The translations under genes and the position numbers were made by a program. The notes beneath the pieces are model-generated. The model was not told where the DNA came from, made no database searches, and saw only the letters and a program-made list of their open reading frames with translations. Positions 13,232-17,744 of a stretch of DNA of 17,744 nt are shown one piece after another (positions within the stretch are counted from its first letter, which is position 1; every line of letters starts with the position of its first letter). This DNA comes from JBKJTP01 sp046590195 (GTDB lineage Bacteria > Bacteroidota > Ignavibacteria > Palsa-1295): positions 1-17,744 of the forward strand of contig JBKJTP010000326.1 of NCBI GenBank assembly GCA_046590195.1. The letters are read 5' to 3'.

Positions 13232-13422
13232 AAGAGTGTGGGGAAAGACTGGAAGGGCTGCTACATGTTGAAATGCCCTGGGAAGCGAAAACTATCAATC
13301 CGGTTCGTTGTTAAACCTTTGCCCTTAAGAGCCCCTTGGCAAAAAGCCCGTTGCTAAAAGCCATCGGATCATTCATGACAGCACTGTTCTGATCCCTCGA
13401 CCTAACTCATCTCGAATCTAGA

Positions 13423-14730
13423 GTGAATATTGCAATCATCGGTACCGGCTATGTTGGACTTGTCTCCGGCGCCGGCTTTGCTGAGACCGGTAATCACGTC
13501 ATCTGCATGGACGTGGTGCCTGAGAAGATCGAAAAGCTTAAGCAAGGGATCATCCCCATCTTCGAGCCCGGCCTCGAGGAAATGGTCAAGTTCAACCTCC
13601 AGGAAGGTCGCTTGAAGTTCACGCTCGATCTGGCTGAGGCAGTAAACCATGCTGAGGTTATCTTTCTGGCGCTTCCTACCCCTCCGGGTGGTGATGGAGC
13701 TGCAGATCTCTCGTATGTGCTGAACACGTCGAAGAAGATCGCTGGGATCATCACTGAGCCAAAGGTCGTCGTAAATAAATCGACCGTGCCGGTAGGCACC
13801 GCGGATCGTGTCCGCAAGATCTTTGAAGATAATACCGAGGTACCTGTTGAGGTTGTATCGAATCCAGAATTCCTGAAAGAGGGAGCTGCAGTTCAGGATT
13901 TTATGAAGCCCGATCGTATCGTGATCGGTACGCAGGATCCGGGTGCTATACTCGTGATGAAAGAGCTTTACGAGCCATTCGTCCGCACAGGGAATCCGAT
14001 CTACATCATGGACGAGAAGTCGTCCGAGTTGACAAAATACGCCGCGAATTCTTTCCTGGCGCTCAAGATCTCGTTTATGAATGAGATCGCAAATTTGTGT
14101 GATCGCGTAGGTGCAGATGTCGATCAGATCAGAATCGGTATTGGATCAGATAATCGCATTGGACCTCAATTCCTCTTCCCTGGTGTGGGTTATGGCGGAA
14201 GCTGTTTTCCGAAGGATGTGAAGGCGTTGATCAAGACCTCAGAGGAGCTTGGTCATAATTTCGATATTCTCGAGTCGGTTGAGAAAGTCAATGACCGTCA
14301 GAAGAAAATTCTGATCGACAAGATACTAAAGCATTACAACGGCGATATTAAAGGCAAGACCTTTGCGATCTGGGGAATCTCATTCAAGCCGAGAACGGAT
14401 GATATTCGTGACGCGCCATCGATCGATATTATACAGGGTTTACTATCGCATGGCGCAAAGATAAGCGCAAGCGATCCAGCAGCGATCGCAGCGATCAAGA
14501 CAATCATACCAGAAAGCGATAGTGTGTCGTATCATCGCAAGAATTACGATGCGATCAAGGGTGCAGATGCACTGCTCATCGTGACCGAATGGAATGAATT
14601 TAGAAATCCAGACTTCGATGCGATGGCAGAGGCCCTCGCCGATAAGGTGATCTTCGATGGACGAAACATCTACGATCCGGACCGCATGCGCGAGCACGGC
14701 TTCACGTATTACGGTATCGGTCGCCGCTAA
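13423..14730 (+). CDS. ugd: UDP-glucose 6-dehydrogenase
   Basis: A 435-aa cytoplasmic enzyme that oxidises UDP-glucose to UDP-glucuronate with two NAD+. The N-terminal Rossmann motif is IGTGYVGLVSGAGFAE (6-21). Further family blocks are PTPPGGDGAADLSYV, the NKSTVPVGTADRVR loop, NPEFLKEGAAVQDF, and KYAANSFLALKISFMNE in the central helix. The catalytic Cys261 is in the diagnostic GGSCFPKD. The C-terminal domain carries WGISFKPRTDDIRDAPS. The start is GTG; no ATG gives a better N-terminus because the Rossmann strand starts at residue 2. It is the first gene of an operon with a UDP-glucuronate decarboxylase 21 bp downstream, which takes its product. Confidence 0.97.
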   Translation: MNIAIIGTGYVGLVSGAGFAETGNHVICMDVVPEKIEKLKQGIIPIFEPGLEEMVKFNLQEGRLKFTLDLAEAVNHAEVIFLALPTPPGGDGAADLSYVLNTSKKIAGIITEPKVVVNKSTVPVGTADRVRKIFEDNTEVPVEVVSNPEFLKEGAAVQDFMKPDRIVIGTQDPGAILVMKELYEPFVRTGNPIYIMDEKSSELTKYAANSFLALKISFMNEIANLCDRVGADVDQIRIGIGSDNRIGPQFLFPGVGYGGSCFPKDVKALIKTSEELGHNFDILESVEKVNDRQKKILIDKILKHYNGDIKGKTFAIWGISFKPRTDDIRDAPSIDIIQGLLSHGAKISASDPAAIAAIKTIIPESDSVSYHRKNYDAIKGADALLIVTEWNEFRNPDFDAMAEALADKVIFDGRNIYDPDRMREHGFTYYGIGRR

Positions 14731-14751
14731 TCTTCGCGAATAAAAGCTCTT

Positions 14752-15711
14752 ATGCCACGTACACTCATCACAGGCGGCGCAGGTTTTTTGGGAAGCCATC
14801 TTTGCGAGCGATTCATCGCTGAAGGTCACGAAGTGATCTGTATGGACAACCTGGTGACAGGCTCGATGGAGAACATCGCGCACCTATTGCCAAACCCGAA
14901 GTTCAAATTTATCCACTACAATGTTACCGATTACATGTACGTGGATGGTGATCTCGATTACATTCTGCACTTCGCCTCTCCTGCTTCTCCGATCGATTAT
15001 CTGAAGTTGCCGATCCAGACGCTCAAGGTCGGATCGCTCGGCACGCACAAAGCTCTTGGGCTTGCAAAGGCAAAGAACGCACGATTCCTGCTTGCGTCAA
15101 CGAGCGAGACCTATGGCGATCCAGAAGAACATCCGCAGCGCGAGAGCTACTGGGGTAATGTTAACCCGATCGGTATCCGCGGCGTGTATGATGAGGCAAA
15201 GCGTTTTGCGGAAGCGATCACGATGGCGTATCACCGCTATCATGGCCTGGAGACTCGGATCATCCGCATCTTCAACACATACGGCGAGCGTATGCGTGTG
15301 AACGACGGACGCGCAATCCCCGCCTTCATGTCGCAGGCATTGCGCAATGAGCCGATCACTGTGTTTGGTGATGGCTCACAGACTCGTTCGGTATGCTACG
15401 TCTCCGATCTTGTTGAAGGCATTTATCGGTTGCTGCTCTCGGATTATGCAGAGCCAGTCAACATCGGCAATCCCGATGAAGTAACGATGTTGCAACTGGC
15501 CGAGGAGATCCTTGCGATGATCCCAGAAAGCAAGAGCGAGATCGTGTTCAAGGAATTACCGCAGGACGATCCGAAGGTGCGTCAGCCCGATATCACGCTC
15601 GCGAAGAAGTTGCTCGGATGGCAGCCGACGATCGATCGCAAGATAGGCCTCGAACGCACGCTGAAATATTTCCGGAAAGCAGTACTCGCTGAAGACGCCG
15701 TACCCGCATAA
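14752..15711 (+). CDS. uxs: UDP-glucuronate decarboxylase (UDP-xylose synthase)
   Basis: A 319-aa short-chain dehydrogenase/reductase of the extended type. It converts UDP-glucuronate to UDP-xylose through an enzyme-bound 4-keto intermediate with NAD+. The nucleotide-binding motif GGAGFLGSH is at 8-16. The stretch [20 protein letters not shown] (115-134) followed by [17 protein letters not shown] is very close to the UXS family, with Glu120, Tyr146 and Lys150 as the expected catalytic residues, and [13 protein letters not shown] follows. This distinguishes it from 4-epimerases and dTDP-glucose dehydratases. It lies between ugd and the two-domain oxidoreductase, gaps 21 and 18 bp, so UDP-glucose to UDP-GlcA to UDP-Xyl is encoded in two consecutive genes. 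Confidence 0.93.
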   Translation: MPRTLITGGAGFLGSHLCERFIAEGHEVICMDNLVTGSMENIAHLLPNPKFKFIHYNVTDYMYVDGDLDYILHFASPASPIDYLKLPIQTLKVGSLGTHKALGLAKAKNARFLLASTSETYGDPEEHPQRESYWGNVNPIGIRGVYDEAKRFAEAITMAYHRYHGLETRIIRIFNTYGERMRVNDGRAIPAFMSQALRNEPITVFGDGSQTRSVCYVSDLVEGIYRLLLSDYAEPVNIGNPDEVTMLQLAEEILAMIPESKSEIVFKELPQDDPKVRQPDITLAKKLLGWQPTIDRKIGLERTLKYFRKAVLAEDAVPA

Positions 15712-15729
15712 GAGAACAAACAACATTAC

Positions 15730-17744
15730 GTGAAGCAGCTTTTACAATCCATGCGCTCGGGTACGATCACCGTAAAGGACGTGCCGGCACCAACCGAACC
15801 GAAGCGCGCTGGAGTGATCGTGCGTGTACATGCGAGCCTTATCTCCGCGGGTACCGAGAAGATGAAAGTCGATCTTGCGCGCGCAAGCTTGATCGATAAA
15901 GCGCGCAAGCGTCCGGATGATGTAAAGAAGGTCATCGCAGAAATTAAGCAGCAGGGTTTTTGGTCGACGTATCAGCGCGTTATGCGGAAACTCGACACGC
16001 CAGGTCCGCTTGGATATAGCTGCGCGGGCGAAGTGATCGCAGTTAGCGAAGACATCACTGACCTCAAGCCGGGCGACAGAGTTGCGTGCGGCGGACAAGG
16101 CGCGTATCACAGCGAGGTCGTCTCCGTCCAGCGCAATCTATGTGTCAAACTGCCTGAGAACGTACCGTATGAAGAAGCCTGCTACACCACGCTCGGTGCC
16201 ATCGCGATGCAAGGCGTTCGCCAAGCCGATCTTCGATTTGGTGAGACCGTTGTCGTTATTGGTCTTGGTGTCGTCGGTCAGCTCTCTTGCGCCATTGCAA
16301 AAGCTGCTGGTTGTGTAGTAATAGGTATCGATCTCGACGATCAGCATGTAGCACTCGCGGAGCAACATACCGCTCAGCACGCATACAACCGTAAAGAGGA
16401 TCTGCTTGAAGAGAAGATCAAGTCGATCACCGGTGGATTTGGTGTTGATGCAATTTTGATCTGTGCTGCAACAGATTCAAACGATCCGATCGACTTCAGC
16501 ACACGTATCGCTCGTGATCGCGGCAAGCTGATCATGGTCGGCGTCACTGGCATGAACATACCGCGTGACGCCTTCTTCGTAAAGGAGTTAGAGTTCAAGC
16601 TTTCCCGCTCGTATGGTCCGGGCCGGTACGAGTATGATTACGAAGAACGTGGCATCGATTATCCGATCGGCTATGTGCGCTGGACCGAGCGCCGCAATCT
16701 CGGCGAGTTCGTCCGCCTCGTAAGCGAAGGGCACATCCGTCCATCAGTTCTTACGACGCACACCTTCACGATAGATCAGGCTGACACAGCATACGGCATG
16801 ATCGCAGGTGAGCGCAAGGAGCGATACGTCGGCATCGTGCTCACTTATCCGCCGAACGAGGACAAGAAGTCACGAGTTAGCTCTGGCGAGATCGCACGGA
16901 CAGAACCACGCAAGATCACCGGCAAGCCACGTGTTGGATTCGTCGGCGCAGGAAATTTCGCGCAAGGATTCTTGCTGCCGACGTTACAGCAGAGTGCGGA
17001 GCTGGTGATCGTTGCGAATCAATCGGGTGCTAGCGCATCTGACGCGCAGACAAAGTTTGGATTTAAAACGATGACGACCGATCCGATGGATGTCATCATG
17101 TCGCCAGATATAGATGTCGTCTTTATCGCGACGCGTCATGGTAATCACGCTGAGCTCGCAGCGAAGGCGCTCGACGCAGGAAAGCATGTATTCGTTGAGA
17201 AGCCTGCAGCTTTGAGCGAGAGCGAGATGGCGCTCGTCGCGCAGAGTTTTGCGAATGCAAGCGAGCGTGCTGGCCTGAAGTACATGGTCGGATTCAATCG
17301 TCGCTTCTCGCAGCTTGTACGCAAGACGAAAGATTTCTACGCAGGCTCGACCGATCCGAAGATGATCTTCTATCGCGTCAATGCTGGTCCGCTTCCGGCA
17401 TCGCACTGGACGCAGGATCTCCAGGAAGGCGGTGGCCGCATCATCGGCGAGGGATGTCACTTCATCGATACTGCGGCATATATCATTGGCGACAAGCTGC
17501 CGAAGAGCGTTTATGCACGCTCGATCTCGTCGGGCCGCAGCGACCAGAATGATCACGATACCGTCTCGATCACAGTCGATTACGAAGATGGGTCTGTCGT
17601 GACGCTCATGTATCTCGCGAATGGCGACAAGGGACTGCCGAAGGAAGAGATGCAAGTCTTCTCCGCCGGGCGCACCGCGATCATGAAGAACTTCACGGAG
17701 CTTGAGCTCTGGAAGGGCGCAAGCGGCAAGCCGGAAAAAGTATC
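15730..17744 (+). CDS. two-domain oxidoreductase (alcohol dehydrogenase-like + Gfo/Idh/MocA), 3' end outside window
   Basis: An open frame from GTG 15730 to the window edge (671 codons, no stop), so the C-terminus is missing; family members as I recall run to about 700 residues. Residues about 1-375 are a medium-chain dehydrogenase/reductase domain with the nucleotide motif GLGVVG at 178-183. The usual zinc-binding Cys after the N-terminal strands is absent (SLISAGTEK), so the zinc chemistry of alcohol dehydrogenases is unlikely. Residues from about 400 form a Gfo/Idh/MocA domain with GFVGAGN (403-409) and the diagnostic EKP at 490-492. Such fusions occur in surface-polysaccharide gene clusters and are thought to act on nucleotide sugars or related sugars; the exact reaction is unknown. 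The 18-bp gap to the UDP-xylose synthase gene supports that setting. Confidence 0.88.
   Translation, partial: MKQLLQSMRSGTITVKDVPAPTEPKRAGVIVRVHASLISAGTEKMKVDLARASLIDKARKRPDDVKKVIAEIKQQGFWSTYQRVMRKLDTPGPLGYSCAGEVIAVSEDITDLKPGDRVACGGQGAYHSEVVSVQRNLCVKLPENVPYEEACYTTLGAIAMQGVRQADLRFGETVVVIGLGVVGQLSCAIAKAAGCVVIGIDLDDQHVALAEQHTAQHAYNRKEDLLEEKIKSITGGFGVDAILICAATDSNDPIDFSTRIARDRGKLIMVGVTGMNIPRDAFFVKELEFKLSRSYGPGRYEYDYEERGIDYPIGYVRWTERRNLGEFVRLVSEGHIRPSVLTTHTFTIDQADTAYGMIAGERKERYVGIVLTYPPNEDKKSRVSSGEIARTEPRKITGKPRVGFVGAGNFAQGFLLPTLQQSAELVIVANQSGASASDAQTKFGFKTMTTDPMDVIMSPDIDVVFIATRHGNHAELAAKALDAGKHVFVEKPAALSESEMALVAQSFANASERAGLKYMVGFNRRFSQLVRKTKDFYAGSTDPKMIFYRVNAGPLPASHWTQDLQEGGGRIIGEGCHFIDTAAYIIGDKLPKSVYARSISSGRSDQNDHDTVSITVDYEDGSVVTLMYLANGDKGLPKEEMQVFSAGRTAIMKNFTELELWKGASGKPEKV

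Larger units (their letters stand above)
12806..13422. other. candidate replication origin (oriC) downstream of dnaA
   Basis: A 617-bp stretch with no credible gene, directly after dnaA. It contains one-mismatch DnaA boxes TGTGGATAG (13016-13024, reverse) and TTACCCACA (13159-13167, forward). Weaker ones are CGTGGATAG (13054-13062), ATATCCACT (13169-13177) and TGTGGGGAA (13237-13245). An AT-rich segment with TATTTAA repeats (13179-13231) could be the DNA unwinding element. An inverted repeat AGTTATCA/TGATAACT is at 12891-12898 and 12918-12925, and TATCC-CGT-GGATA at 13049-13061. The layout of boxes next to an AT-rich repeat beside dnaA is classic, but no exact DnaA box occurs here and the promoter of the next operon must also be inside. 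Confidence 0.6.

Noticed and set aside
15726..16110. Reverse-strand open frames over the two-domain oxidoreductase
   Set aside because: They are antisense to a clearly coding frame with two Rossmann motifs; their translations show no domain.
16984..17655. 223-aa reverse-strand frame inside the oxidoreductase gene
   Set aside because: Antisense shadow of the Gfo/Idh/MocA domain.
1..17744. CRISPR array, tRNA or rRNA genes, transposase, toxin-antitoxin or phage-defence genes
   Set aside because: No regularly spaced repeats, cloverleaf-like intergenic sequence, rRNA stretch or matching protein motif was seen in the window.

Overview
The window comes from a double-membrane (Gram-negative type) bacterium, most plausibly of the Fibrobacterota-Chlorobiota-Bacteroidota (FCB) side. 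The main clue is the DnaA protein: its Walker B stretch and the C-terminal GGRDHSTVIHA signature read like Bacteroidota/Chlorobiota DnaA as I remember them. A predicted outer-membrane beta-barrel ending in Phe, a lipoprotein, frequent GTG/TTG starts and few clear Shine-Dalgarno sites fit this. The placement is an inference from memory, not a database result. All fourteen protein genes I call are on the + strand.

Region 1 (1-4844) is catabolic. An alpha/beta hydrolase is followed by a compact group: MFS transporter, crotonase-family enzyme, RidA-family protein and acyl-CoA dehydrogenase. The crotonase lacks both classical hydratase glutamates and the RidA protein lacks the usual substrate-binding Arg. 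The set suggests CoA-linked breakdown of a nitrogen-containing or aromatic compound, but the substrate cannot be read from the window.

Region 2 (4845-6000) is the rpmH-rnpA-yidD block (ribosomal protein L34, RNase P protein, YidD). The usual next gene, yidC, is absent. In its place is a 130-bp nested inverted repeat. rnpA ends in a tandem heptamer repeat that appears to have extended the protein, and a hairpin with a T-run lies between rpmH and rnpA.

Region 3 (6070-9060) is the most unusual part: an ECF sigma factor, then a protein that appears to join a zinc-less anti-sigma-like N-terminus, one transmembrane helix, a Thr/Asn/Ala-rich linker and a C-terminal outer-membrane-like beta-barrel, then a lipoprotein, closed by a terminator. 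This looks like a three-gene envelope-signalling operon in which the anti-sigma protein may itself reach the outer membrane.

Region 4 (9087-13422) holds a small one-helix membrane protein, anmK (cell-wall sugar recycling), a 447-bp leader with a DnaA box and candidate promoters, dnaA with a strong terminator, and a gene-free stretch of about 600 bp with near-consensus DnaA boxes and an AT-rich tandem repeat. That stretch is the best oriC candidate. Exact DnaA boxes also lie before rpmH, before the sigma factor gene and before dnaA.

Region 5 (13423-17744) starts a surface-polysaccharide operon: UDP-glucose 6-dehydrogenase, UDP-glucuronate decarboxylase (together giving UDP-glucuronate and UDP-xylose) and a two-domain oxidoreductase cut by the window edge.
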